DNA of 64,000 nucleotides. Origin: Saccharopolyspora montiporae. Its GTDB lineage: Bacteria > Actinomycetota > Actinomycetes > Mycobacteriales > Pseudonocardiaceae. Of the stretch, positions 1-8,405 are shown in pieces. The notes beneath the pieces are model-generated. The model saw only the letters and a list, made by a program, of their open reading frames with translations. It ran no database searches and was not told where the DNA came from. Every line of letters starts with the position of its first letter. Positions within the stretch are counted from its first letter, which is position 1. The translations under genes were made by a program, and so were the position numbers. The stretch lies in contig NZ_JADEYC010000023.1 in assembly GCF_015209505.1 (NCBI RefSeq), positions 1 through 64,000 of the forward strand. Direction: 5' to 3'.

Positions 1-1
1 G

Positions 2-721
2 CCGCCCGGTGCAGCTCCGCCCGGGCCGCCGCCGCATCGGCCGATGCCGCCGCAACCGCCGCACGGTCCCGGTGGCCAGCCGCCCGGCCCGCCACCGGGC
101 GCGGGTGTTCCACCTGCGGGCCAGCAGCCACCCGGCGCTGGGCAGCCGATGCCGCCCGGCCCGCCTGCGGAACCGCCGCGCCAGCCCCCGACCCGCATCC
201 AGGCCGCCCTGGACCCGGCGGACGTCGAGCCCGATCCGCGCCGGGACCCGGATCCGTACGACGAGTGGGATCGCCCGCCGCCCGAGGACGACCGGCCTCC
301 GCGGGACACCTACCGCGAGCCGGTCCGCGAGCGTCCCCGCGAGCGCCGGGATCCGGACTGGGACCTGGACCGCAGCCCGAGCTGGGGCGATGAGGACCGC
401 GGCCGGCGCAGGGAACCGCGGCGCGGGTTCAGCGAACGCTTCCGCGGCCCGAGCGCGGACAGCATCGGCCGGACCGTGCAGATCGGCACCGCGCTGATCT
501 CGCTGATGTTCGTGCTGCACGTCGTCTTCGTGGTCAGCGGTGCCAACCAGGACAACGGCTTCGTCTCCTTCGCGTACTCGGTGGCGAAGTTCTTCGTGTT
601 CGGGCTCGGGGACGTGTTCACCCCCGGGGACGCGACGATCGGTGTGGTGCTCAACTACGGGCTCGCCGCGCTCATCTACCTGTTCGGCGGACGGATCGTG
701 GCGCGGGCGCTGACCCGCTGA
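2..721 (+). CDS. Proline-rich membrane protein, 5' partial
   Basis: The reading frame is open to the left edge, so the true start is probably outside the window; an internal ATG at 44 is possible. About 239 codons are visible. The N-terminal half is dominated by Pro, Gly and Gln, followed by a charged Arg/Asp-rich linker. The last 85 residues hold two or three hydrophobic segments, including ISLMFVLHVVFVVSG and VVLNYGLAALIYLFGG, and end in a basic tail. This is the layout of an actinobacterial membrane protein with a long disordered cytoplasmic N terminus. I do not recognise the family and assign no function. It lies 200 bp upstream of yidC on the same strand. Confidence 0.7.
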   Translation, partial: PPGAAPPGPPPHRPMPPQPPHGPGGQPPGPPPGAGVPPAGQQPPGAGQPMPPGPPAEPPRQPPTRIQAALDPADVEPDPRRDPDPYDEWDRPPPEDDRPPRDTYREPVRERPRERRDPDWDLDRSPSWGDEDRGRRREPRRGFSERFRGPSADSIGRTVQIGTALISLMFVLHVVFVVSGANQDNGFVSFAYSVAKFFVFGLGDVFTPGDATIGVVLNYGLAALIYLFGGRIVARALTR

Positions 722-922
722 CGCATCCCTGCGCGGGGTCGCTGCGGCCGATCCCGCGCACGGATGCGCACGCCGGACGGGCGGGGGTGCTCGTCCGGTC
801 GGGGCTGGGTAATGGCACCCTGGTGAGGGCCGGTCGGGGCCGGTGCGTTCCCGGCGCGGCCGGTGCAGGTGCGCCCGCGGGGCGGCCCGGTACGTGACCG
901 GGCGATGACCAGGAGATGCTGC

Positions 923-1990
923 GTGGCTGATTTTTTCGGATTCATCCTCTATCCGGTGTCGGCGATCCTGTGGTTCTGGCACAAGGTCTTCGGCTTCGTG
1001 CTCGGGCCGGACAACGGCTTCGCCTGGGCGCTGTCCGTGTTCTTCCTGGTCTTCACGCTGCGCGTGGTGCTGCTCAAGCCGGCGATCAGCCAGATCCGCT
1101 CGGCGCGCAAGATGCAGAAGTTCGCCCCGCAGATCCAGAAGCTGCGCGAGAAGTACAAGGGCGATCGCCAGCGCCAGGCGCAGGAGATGCAGAAGCTGCA
1201 GTCCGAGCACGGGGTCAGCCCGCTCGGCGGCTGCCTGCCCGCGCTGCTGCAGATCCCGGTCTTCCTGAGCCTGTTCCACGTGCTGCGCAGCTTCCAGCCG
1301 GGTGCGCAGCAGAACTACGTGTTCGACGCCGAAGGCGTGCGGTCGTTCGTCGACGCGAGCATCTTCGGCGCGAAGCTGTCGAACTGGATCACGCAGCCTG
1401 CCGAGGATCTCGCGGCGTTCGGCACCGACCGCACGTCGATGATCATCGTCGGCGTGCCGCTGATGATCATCGCGTCGGTGGCGACCTACTACACGATGCG
1501 CATGTCGATGCGCAAGCAGACCGATGCGGCGATGGCCAACCCGCAGTCCGCGATGATGGCCAAGTTCATGATGTACGTCGCCCCGATCGGCGCGCTGGTC
1601 TCCGGCTGGGTGCTGCCGATCGCGGTGCTGCTCTACTGGCTGGCCAACAACGTCTGGACCCTCGGCCAGCAGCACCTGCTGACCAAGAAGATCGACCGCG
1701 AGCAGGAGCGCGAGCGGGAGCGGGAGATCGAGGCGAAGAAGGCGGTCCCGCGGCCCAAGCCCGGGCAGAAGCCCAAGCAGGGCAGGACCGACGACGCTGA
1801 GCAGGCCGCGGAGGACGAGGGCGTCGAGGGCGCCGAGACCGCGGCGGCCGGATCCAAGCCCCAGCCCGGGGCCAAGCCGAGCAACGGGCAGCGGCCCGGT
1901 GGCGGGAAGCCGGGCGGCAAGAAGAACCAGCAGAAGAACCGCCCGGGCAAGCAGGCGGCTTCGGCGAAGAAGAGCAAGAAGCGACGATAG
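923..1990 (+). CDS. yidC: Membrane protein insertase YidC/Oxa1 family
   Basis: YidC inserts and folds inner-membrane proteins, alone or with SecYEG. The GTG start at 923 is chosen because AGGAG at 911-915 lies 7 nt upstream; 355 residues. The N terminus (ILYPVSAILWFWHKVFGFVLG) matches the mycobacterial YidC pattern, followed by the cytoplasmic coiled loop (IRSARKMQKFAPQIQKLREK), then GCLPALLQIPVFLSLFHVLR and two further hydrophobic helices. There is no large periplasmic P1 domain, as in Gram-positive and actinobacterial forms. The last 95 residues are highly basic and Pro/Lys-rich, a plausible ribosome-binding tail. None of rnpA, rpmH, jag or rsmG is adjacent, so this does not look like the oriC-linked copy and may be a paralogue. 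Confidence 0.92.
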   Translation: MADFFGFILYPVSAILWFWHKVFGFVLGPDNGFAWALSVFFLVFTLRVVLLKPAISQIRSARKMQKFAPQIQKLREKYKGDRQRQAQEMQKLQSEHGVSPLGGCLPALLQIPVFLSLFHVLRSFQPGAQQNYVFDAEGVRSFVDASIFGAKLSNWITQPAEDLAAFGTDRTSMIIVGVPLMIIASVATYYTMRMSMRKQTDAAMANPQSAMMAKFMMYVAPIGALVSGWVLPIAVLLYWLANNVWTLGQQHLLTKKIDREQEREREREIEAKKAVPRPKPGQKPKQGRTDDAEQAAEDEGVEGAETAAAGSKPQPGAKPSNGQRPGGGKPGGKKNQQKNRPGKQAASAKKSKKRR

Positions 1991-2007
1991 GCAGACCCGC
2001 CGGCGTG

Positions 2008-2041
2008 CACGGCCCCTTCCGCGCGTTCGGGAGGGGCCGTG
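2008..2041 (+). terminator. Hairpin terminator after yidC
   Basis: A 13-bp stem (2008-2020 with 2029-2041, one G-U pair) and an 8-nt loop starts 18 nt after the yidC stop codon. There is no strong T tract, as is common in GC-rich actinobacteria. Confidence 0.6.
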
Positions 2042-2276
2042 ATGTGTGTCGCAGGGGTTCCGGCTCACGCCCCGGGCCGGCCGGCGCGGGGCCGAGGCGT
2101 CGCCGCCGGTCGCGAGGCGGGAACCCCACCCGGCGGCGCGACCGGGATTCCGCTCGGGCGGGTGTGCTGGGCCTGCCGGGCGAAGAACGGTAAAGTCGGC
2201 GTTTACCGAGCGGGAACCGATCGCTGCGCTCGATCGTTGGCACCCGTGACGGCGCAGACACGCCCAGGAGGATGAG

Positions 2277-3065
2277 TTGCGCACTTCGAGCAACCCCGCG
2301 TTCCGTAACCTGCCGAGCGGCGGCGGTTACGCGAACTTCGATTACGGCCGCGGGGGCGCCCCGGCCGGCCAGGCGCAGACCGCGCCGCCGCAGACCAGTC
2401 GTCCGATGACCATCGACGACGTGGTGACCAAGACCGCGATCACCCTCGGGCTCGCGGTGCTGACCGGGACGGCGACCTTCGTCGTCGGTGGGCCGCTCAT
2501 CAGCCTCGCGCTGCCCGCAGCGCTGATCGGGTTCGTGATCTCGCTGGTCATCATCTTCAAGAAGAAGGTGAGCCCGGGCCTGGTCATCGCCTACTCCCTC
2601 GTGGAGGGTGTGTTCCTCGGCGGGATCAGCTACCTGTTCGGCCAGCTGTCCGGGCTCGGTACCGGGGTGATCATGCAGGCCGTCGCGGGCACCGTGGGCG
2701 TGTTCGCGGCCATGCTGGTCGTGTACAAGACCGGTGCGATCCGCGTCACGCCGAAGCTGACCAAGTGGATCATCGGCGCGGTGGCCGGTGTCGCGGTGCT
2801 GATGCTGGTCAACCTGCTCGCCAGCTTCTTCATGGAGGGCGGACTCGGCCTGCGCCAGGCCGGACCGCTCGGCATCGCGTTCAGCCTGCTGTGCATCGGT
2901 ATCGCCGCGTTCAGCTTCCTGCTGGACTTCGACGCCGCGGACAAGGCGATCAAGGGCGGCGCGGATGCCAAGCTGTCCTGGTACATCGCCTTCGGGCTGA
3001 TGACCACGCTGGTGTGGCTCTACATCGAGTTCCTGCGCCTGTTCAGCATGTTGAACCAGGATTGA
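2277..3065 (+). CDS. Bax inhibitor-1/YccA family membrane protein
   Basis: This is a polytopic membrane protein of the BI-1/TMBIM superfamily, whose bacterial members act as pH-sensitive calcium leak channels or FtsH-interacting proteins; the role in actinomycetes is not established. TTG at 2277 is chosen because AGGAGG at 2266-2271 is 5 nt upstream and because the resulting N terminus (RTSSNPAFRNLP) is the conserved start of actinobacterial members. The 262 residues include a roughly 50-residue Gly/Pro-rich soluble head and about seven hydrophobic segments from residue 52 on. It corresponds in position to M. tuberculosis Rv1072 as I recall it. A strong hairpin follows. Confidence 0.88.
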   Translation: MRTSSNPAFRNLPSGGGYANFDYGRGGAPAGQAQTAPPQTSRPMTIDDVVTKTAITLGLAVLTGTATFVVGGPLISLALPAALIGFVISLVIIFKKKVSPGLVIAYSLVEGVFLGGISYLFGQLSGLGTGVIMQAVAGTVGVFAAMLVVYKTGAIRVTPKLTKWIIGAVAGVAVLMLVNLLASFFMEGGLGLRQAGPLGIAFSLLCIGIAAFSFLLDFDAADKAIKGGADAKLSWYIAFGLMTTLVWLYIEFLRLFSMLNQD

Positions 3066-3090
3066 CGCGCGCCGCAGCGCGCAGCTGAAG

Positions 3091-3124
3091 CGGGGCGGGA
3101 ACGGATCGATCCGTTCCCGCCCCG
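3091..3124. terminator. Bidirectional terminator between yccA-like gene and thiolase
   Basis: A perfect 34-bp palindrome with 17-bp arms, rich in GC at its base, lies between two convergent genes and is followed by TTCTTG. It can serve both strands. Confidence 0.8.
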
Positions 3125-3142
3125 TTCTTGTCGACTACCGGG

Positions 3143-4363
3143 TCAGCTGAGCCGTTCGAGCACCATGGCCATGCCCTGGCCGCCGCCGACGCACATGGTC
3201 TCCAGGCCGAACTGCTTGTCGTGCCACTGCAGCGAGTTGATCAGCGTTGTGGAGATCCGGGCACCGGTCATGCCGAACGGGTGGCCCACCGCGATCGCGC
3301 CGCCGTTGACGTTGAGCTTCTCCAGCGGGATGCCCAGGTCCTGGTAGGACGGGATGACCTGCGCGGCGAACGCCTCGTTGATCTCCACGAGGTCGACGTC
3401 GCCGATGCCCATGCCCGCGCGGCCCAGCGCCTGCTTGGACGCCTCGACCGGGCCGAGCCCCATGATCTCCGGGGACAGCCCGGACACACCGGTGGACACG
3501 ATCCGGGCCAGCGGGGTCAGCCCGAGCTGCTTCGCCTTGGTGTCGCTCATGATGACCAGTGCGGCCGCACCGTCGTTGAGCGGGCAGCAGTTCGCCGCGG
3601 TGACCCGCCCGTCCGGGCGGAATACCGGCTTGAGCCCGGACACGCCCTCCTTGGTCACCCCGGCGCGCGGGCCGTCGTCGGTGTTGACGACCTGGCCGGA
3701 CGGAGTCGTGACCGGGGTGATCTCCCGCTCCCAGAAGCCGTTGGCGATGGACTTCTCGGCGAGGTTCTGCGAGCGGACACCGAACTCGTCCATCTCGTCG
3801 CGGCCGATCCCCTTGAGCAGCGCTAGGTTCTCCGCGGTCTGGCCCATCGGGATGTAGACGTCGGGCAGCGCGTCGAACTCGCGCGGGTCGGTCCAGGAGT
3901 CGGCGCCCTGTTCGCCGGTGCGCTGGGTGCGGTCGCGGGCCTCGTCGAACAGCGGGTTGCGCGTGTCGTCCAGGCTGTCCGAGTTGCCCTTGGCGTAGCT
4001 GGACACCATCTCGACGCCGGCGCTGATGAACACGTCGCCTTCGCCGGCCTTGATGGCGTGCAGGGCCATCCGGCTGGTCTGCAGGCTCGACGAGCAGTAC
4101 CGGGTGACGGTGGTGCCGGGCAGGTGGTCGTGGCCCATCAGCACGGAGACCGCGCGGGCCATGTTGAAGCCCTGCTCGCCGCCGGGCAGTCCGCAGCCCA
4201 GCATCAGGTCGTCGATCTCGGCGGGGTCGAGCTCGGGCACCTTGGCCAGCGCGGCCTGCACGATCTGCGCGGTGAGGTCGTCCGGCCGCAGGCCGACCAG
4301 CGACCCCTTGCCGGCGCGGCCGATGGGCGAACGCGCGGTGGCGACAATGACAGCTTCGGGCAT
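3143..4363 (-). CDS. fadA: Thiolase (acetyl-CoA C-acyltransferase)
   Basis: This thiolase cleaves 3-ketoacyl-CoA in beta-oxidation, or condenses acetyl-CoA in reverse. The ATG at 4363 is preceded by GAAGGAG and gives 406 residues, the normal length. The nucleophile Cys90 sits in [12 protein letters not shown], the His motif in [17 protein letters not shown], and the second catalytic Cys in CVGGGQG near the C terminus. The gene is convergent with the Bax1-like gene and codirectional with the SGNH hydrolase, matching the fadA3 position (Rv1074c) in mycobacteria as I recall it. Substrate chain length cannot be read from the sequence. Confidence 0.93.
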   Translation of the reverse strand: MPEAVIVATARSPIGRAGKGSLVGLRPDDLTAQIVQAALAKVPELDPAEIDDLMLGCGLPGGEQGFNMARAVSVLMGHDHLPGTTVTRYCSSSLQTSRMALHAIKAGEGDVFISAGVEMVSSYAKGNSDSLDDTRNPLFDEARDRTQRTGEQGADSWTDPREFDALPDVYIPMGQTAENLALLKGIGRDEMDEFGVRSQNLAEKSIANGFWEREITPVTTPSGQVVNTDDGPRAGVTKEGVSGLKPVFRPDGRVTAANCCPLNDGAAALVIMSDTKAKQLGLTPLARIVSTGVSGLSPEIMGLGPVEASKQALGRAGMGIGDVDLVEINEAFAAQVIPSYQDLGIPLEKLNVNGGAIAVGHPFGMTGARISTTLINSLQWHDKQFGLETMCVGGGQGMAMVLERLS

Positions 4364-4555
4364 CGGGAACTCCTTCGTTCGCTCCGGTCGCGGACCCGGG
4401 GCGGCGCGCACCGGACGGCATCGCCTGTTCACCGGTCACTCTAGGGCTGCCCGGGCAATCTTGGCCGTGATCGCGGTCACCGGGCGGCGCCGCCAACCGA
4501 CCATTCAGTATCACACGTTCCCACCTGGGGAAATGCGTTGTCCCACTGAGTCGGT

Positions 4556-5479
4556 TCAGTCCCCGCCGCGATGCAGGGTCCGGTTGATCCGCGACACGAT
4601 CCGGCTGGTCGGCCGCCGCGCCTCCGCCGCGGAGGACCTGGTCGGCGCAGCGGGCAGCGGACCGCCGCGCCACTGGCCCAGCGCCGTGCACATCACCGGG
4701 AGCAGCAGGGTTGCCGCGGCCTCGTAGCCCGCCGCCGAGGGGTGGAACCGGTCGGTGCTGAAGAACTCCGCGGGGCGGGTCAGGAACTCGGGGGACAGCA
4801 GGTCGGCCAGCGGTACCGCGTACCCGCCCGCGGCCTCCACCGCGGTGCGCTGCGCCCGGCCCAGCGCCAGGCTCCACCTGCTGGCGATCGAACGCAGCGG
4901 TTGCGGGATCGGCCGGATCGCGCCCAGGTCGGGGCAGGTGCCCACCACCACGGCCACCCCCTGCGCGGTGAGCCTGCGCACGGCATCGCCGAGCAGCGCG
5001 GCGCTGGACGCGACGCCGAGCTTGGAGGTCACGTCGTTGGCCCCGACGATGATCAGCACCAGCTGTGGCGGGTGGGCCGAGACGGCGTCGACCTGCTCGG
5101 CCAGCCCCTGCGAGGTCGTGCCGACGATCGCCCGGGTGGTCAGCGCCACCGGCACCTCGATCTCGGCGGCCAGGCCCCGCGCCAGCCGGACCCCGGGCAG
5201 CTCGTCCGGGAAATCCACCCCCAGCCCGGCGGCCGAGGAATCGCCGAGCACCGCCAGTTCCAGCGGCTCGGCGCCGGTGGTCAGGTCCTGCCGGGGCACC
5301 GGTCCGAGGCCGGTGGGCAAGTGCACCCCGTCGGCGCACAGCGGTTCGCGAGCCGGCGGTCCGATGATCCGCCGGGCATGCCGGGACTGGCCGTTGAGCA
5401 GGCCGTAGGCGGCGCCGGACAGGCCACCGGCGGTTCCGGCCGCCAGGATCGCCAGCCGGAGGGCCCTCGCCCCGATCAT
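4556..5479 (-). CDS. SGNH/GDSL-type secreted hydrolase
   Basis: A 307-residue esterase-like protein of the SGNH fold. The ATG at 5479 has AGGAG upstream. An N-terminal hydrophobic segment (LRLAILAAGTAGGLSGAAYG) looks like a signal anchor. The four SGNH blocks are visible: LAVLGDSSAAGLG (Ser), GTTSQG (Gly), IIVGANDVT (Asn) and DRFHPSAAGYEA (Asp/His). Such proteins hydrolyse acyl or acetyl esters of lipids or cell-wall sugars outside the membrane; the substrate here is unknown. Position matches Rv1075c beside fadA3. The next gene, cbs, is divergent 173 bp away. Confidence 0.88.
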   Translation of the reverse strand: MIGARALRLAILAAGTAGGLSGAAYGLLNGQSRHARRIIGPPAREPLCADGVHLPTGLGPVPRQDLTTGAEPLELAVLGDSSAAGLGVDFPDELPGVRLARGLAAEIEVPVALTTRAIVGTTSQGLAEQVDAVSAHPPQLVLIIVGANDVTSKLGVASSAALLGDAVRRLTAQGVAVVVGTCPDLGAIRPIPQPLRSIASRWSLALGRAQRTAVEAAGGYAVPLADLLSPEFLTRPAEFFSTDRFHPSAAGYEAAATLLLPVMCTALGQWRGGPLPAAPTRSSAAEARRPTSRIVSRINRTLHRGGD

Positions 5480-5652
5480 GCGCCACTCCTGTTCTGCCGG
5501 GCACCGGCGGTCGCCAGATGGTCCCGCAGCGCCCTCGGCGCCGCGATCGGCCTTCCCGCCGGTGTGTCGTGCGCGCGACCGCGTGGGTCGGCGGCTGATC
5601 AGCAGTTTAGGCTCGGCGGGACACACGCCGACTACAGGATCGGGGGCAGGAC

Positions 5653-7020
5653 GTGGACTACGCCGAGCATGTGGTCGATCTGGTGGGCGATACCCCGCTG
5701 GTGCGGCTGGGCACGATCGCCGTGAGCGGTGTTCCGGTGCTGGCCAAGGTCGAGTACTTGAACCCGGGCGGCAGCGTCAAGGACCGCATCGCGCTGCGCA
5801 TGGTCGAGGCGGCCGAGGAGTCCGGGGAGCTGCGCCCGGGCGGCACGATCGTCGAGCCGACCTCCGGCAACACCGGTGTCGGACTGGCCATGGTCGCCCA
5901 GCGCAAGGGCTACCGCTGCGTGTTCGTCTGCCCGGACAAGGTCAGCGAGGACAAGCGCAACGTGCTCGTCGCCTACGGTGCCGAGGTCGTGGTGTGCCCC
6001 ACCGCGGTACCACCGGGGCACCCGGAGTCCTACTACAGCGTCTCCGACCGGCTCGTCGAGGAGATCGACGGCGCCTGGAAACCCGACCAGTACTCCAACC
6101 CGGCCAACCCGGAATCGCACTACCGCTCCACCGGTCCCGAGATCTGGGAGCGGACCGGCGGGCGGGTGACGCACTTCGTGGCCGGGATCGGCACCGGCGG
6201 CACGATCTCCGGCACCGGCCGCTACCTCAAGGAGATCTCGGACGGCCGGGTGCGCATCGTGGGCGCCGATCCGGAGGGCTCGGTGTACTCCGGCGGCAGC
6301 GGCCGCCCCTACCTGGTGGAAGGCGTCGGCGAGGACTTCTGGCCGACCACGTACGACCGCGAGGTCTGCGATGAGATCGTGCCGGTGTCCGACGCCGACT
6401 CGTTCCAGATGACCCGCCGACTGGCCAGGGAGGAAGCCCTGCTCGTCGGCGGCTCGTGCGGGATGGCGGTGGCGGCCGCGGTGCAGGTCGCCGAGCGCGC
6501 CGAGCCGGACGACGTGGTCGTGGTGCTGCTGCCCGACGGCGGGCGGGGCTACCTCACCAAGGTCTTCAACGACTCCTGGATGGCCTCCTACGGCTTCCTG
6601 TCCCCGGACCACACCGGCCGTTCGGTCGGGGACGTGCTGCGCCGCAAGGACGGCACGCTGCCCGAGCTCGTGCACGTGCACCCGAACGAAACGGTGGCCG
6701 AGGCGGTCGCGATCCTGCGCGAGTTCGGCATCTCGCAGATGCCGGTGGTCAGCGCGGAACCGCCGATCATGGCCGCCGAGGTGGTCGGGGCGGTACACGA
6801 GCACGAGCTGCTGGACGGGCTGTTCGGCGGTTCGGTCAACCTGGCCGACCGGGTGGAGGACCACATGTCGCGGTCGCTGCCGACGATCGGGGCGGGTGAG
6901 GAGATCAGCGTCGCGCTGCGCTCGCTGGCCCACGCCGACGGCGCGATGGTGCTGGTCGGCGGCAAGCCCGCCGGTGTGGTGACCCGGCAGGACGTGCTCG
7001 GTTTCATCGCCGGCCGCTGA
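5653..7020 (+). CDS. cbs: Cystathionine beta-synthase with C-terminal CBS domains
   Basis: This PLP enzyme condenses serine (or O-acetylserine) with homocysteine to cystathionine in reverse transsulfuration. The 455-residue protein has the fold-type II catalytic core (residues 1-310) with PLP lysine K43 in NPGGSVKDRIA and the TSGNTG substrate loop, followed by two CBS motifs (about 335-455) that in relatives bind adenosyl ligands. GTG at 5653 gives the expected N terminus; upstream G-rich sequence is only a weak ribosome site. Together with metB downstream it forms a transsulfuration pair separated by a pra-like gene. Confidence 0.93.
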   Translation: MDYAEHVVDLVGDTPLVRLGTIAVSGVPVLAKVEYLNPGGSVKDRIALRMVEAAEESGELRPGGTIVEPTSGNTGVGLAMVAQRKGYRCVFVCPDKVSEDKRNVLVAYGAEVVVCPTAVPPGHPESYYSVSDRLVEEIDGAWKPDQYSNPANPESHYRSTGPEIWERTGGRVTHFVAGIGTGGTISGTGRYLKEISDGRVRIVGADPEGSVYSGGSGRPYLVEGVGEDFWPTTYDREVCDEIVPVSDADSFQMTRRLAREEALLVGGSCGMAVAAAVQVAERAEPDDVVVVLLPDGGRGYLTKVFNDSWMASYGFLSPDHTGRSVGDVLRRKDGTLPELVHVHPNETVAEAVAILREFGISQMPVVSAEPPIMAAEVVGAVHEHELLDGLFGGSVNLADRVEDHMSRSLPTIGAGEEISVALRSLAHADGAMVLVGGKPAGVVTRQDVLGFIAGR

Positions 7021-7176
7021 AAGCGGTGGATTCGGGTGGATCGCAACTGAGTGCCGAAACGATCAGCTAGCGTGGGCACCGGCGCCACGCCAGCCCACGC
7101 ACGAAGACAGCGCGCCCGGCGCAGGACGCGGTCCGCGCGGGACGTCACGACCCACGCCAGGGAGTAGGACAAACCG

Positions 7177-8265
7177 ATGAGCTCTCCGCAGCCGCCCGAT
7201 GGTGGGCAGCAGGATCAGCAGCCGCAGGGAGCCGGTGACCAGCCGAGCCCCGGCCAGGGCGCCGAGGGCGGTGACGCGACCCAGGTCGTTCGACCGGCTC
7301 AGCCCCCGAACCAGCAGCCCGCCGGCGGCGACTCCACGCAGGTGGTGCCGCCTGCCGGGCAGGGTGGGCAGCCCATGTACCAGCAGCCCGGCCAGGGCGG
7401 CCCGGGCGGCGGTGACGCGACCTCGGTCGTGCCGCCGTCCATGCAGCCGGCGCAGCCGATGTACCAGCAGCCGGGGACGCAGAGCCAGCCCGGTGGCTTC
7501 CCGGCTCAGCCCCCGCAGCAGCAGCCCGGTCAGCCGGGAGGTTTCCAGCAGCCCGGTACGCCGGGCGGTGGGTTCCAGCAGCCGGGCACTCCGGGTGGCG
7601 GCTTCCCACCGCCGCAGGCGCAGGGCGGCTTCGGCGCCCCCGCACCCGGCGGCGCCTTCGGCCAGCCCGGTCAGGGTGATGTGGGCACGCTGCCCGCGGC
7701 CCAGTGGGTGACGTTCATCCTCGCCGGGCTCGCGCTGCTCGGGGGAGTCGTCGGCGGCATCTCGATGATGTCGCTCCTCCCGGGTGCCGGGATCATGACG
7801 CTGCTGTTCTCGCTGATCGGGGCCGGCCTGTGGTTCACCGGCGCCTGGTTCGGCGGCCAGGGCAAGCAGTGGGCCCGGATCATGCTGACCGTGATGTCCG
7901 GCATCAGCGTTCTCGGCGGGCTCATCAACCTCATCATGGGGATGGCCGCCGGCATCATCACGCTGCTGATCGGTGCTGCGATCATCACGCTGTGGTGGCT
8001 GCCGTCCACCACGCGCGGGATGCAGACCAAGGCCGGTGCGCCCGCGCCCGGTGGTTTCGGCGGCCCGGGCCAGGGCGGCTTCGGCCAGCCGCAGCAGCCG
8101 TTCGGCCAGCAGCCCCCGCAGTTCGGCCAGCAGCCGCAGCAGGGCTTCGGCGGGCAGCAGCCCCCGCAGCAGTTCGGTGGCCAGCCGCAGCAGGGGTTCG
8201 GCCAGCAGCCCCCGCAGCAGGGCGGATTCCCGCCTCCGGGGCAGCAGCAGCCGCCGCAGTGGTGA
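7177..8265 (+). CDS. Proline/glutamine-rich membrane protein (Pra-like)
   Basis: A 362-residue protein in three parts: a 165-residue Gln/Pro/Gly-rich N terminus containing repeats of GGDATQVV and MYQQPG; a central hydrophobic block (about 170-285) with three or four membrane helices; and a C-terminal tail built from repeats of FGQQPPQ and GGQPQQGFG. ATG at 7177 has GGGAG about 10 nt upstream. It occupies the place of the mycobacterial proline-rich antigen Pra (Rv1078) between cbs and metB. The central helices resemble small integral membrane proteins of unknown role. Possible functions (wall anchoring, signalling with the disordered tails) are inference only. Confidence 0.8.
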   Translation: MSSPQPPDGGQQDQQPQGAGDQPSPGQGAEGGDATQVVRPAQPPNQQPAGGDSTQVVPPAGQGGQPMYQQPGQGGPGGGDATSVVPPSMQPAQPMYQQPGTQSQPGGFPAQPPQQQPGQPGGFQQPGTPGGGFQQPGTPGGGFPPPQAQGGFGAPAPGGAFGQPGQGDVGTLPAAQWVTFILAGLALLGGVVGGISMMSLLPGAGIMTLLFSLIGAGLWFTGAWFGGQGKQWARIMLTVMSGISVLGGLINLIMGMAAGIITLLIGAAIITLWWLPSTTRGMQTKAGAPAPGGFGGPGQGGFGQPQQPFGQQPPQFGQQPQQGFGGQQPPQQFGGQPQQGFGQQPPQQGGFPPPGQQQPPQW

Positions 8266-8313
8266 CCGCCGCAGGTTCCACCGGTGCGGCCTGCAACGCA
8301 GCGCAGTGACCTC

Positions 8314-8346
8314 AGCGCCCCGTCCGCCATCCGCGGGCGGGGCGCT
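8314..8346 (+). terminator. Hairpin terminator after the Pra-like gene
   Basis: A 14-bp stem (8314-8327 with 8333-8346, one G-U pair) with a 5-nt loop lies 48 nt after the stop codon and ahead of the metB promoter, so metB is probably transcribed separately. Confidence 0.65.
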
Positions 8347-8392
8347 GCTGTGTTCGGGCGCGGCCCGAATCTGCGACCGCGCCCCGAGCCCG

Positions 8393-8398
8393 TACGCT
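8393..8398 (+). promoter_or_regulatory. -10 box TACGCT of a likely leaderless metB transcript
   Basis: TACGCT ends 7 nt before the ATG at 8406 and no Shine-Dalgarno sequence is present. The geometry fits transcription starting at or next to the start codon. Confidence 0.5.
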
Positions 8399-8405
8399 GC
8401 TGCAC

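Noticed and set aside
3135-5504. Long overlapping open frames on both strands through the thiolase and SGNH genes
   Set aside because: They are Arg/Gly/Pro-rich by-products of high GC in wrong frames and cut across genes with clear motifs.
7177-8265. Repeats of the Pra-like gene considered as a CRISPR or minisatellite array
   Set aside because: They are coding Gln/Pro repeats of uneven length without uniform spacers.
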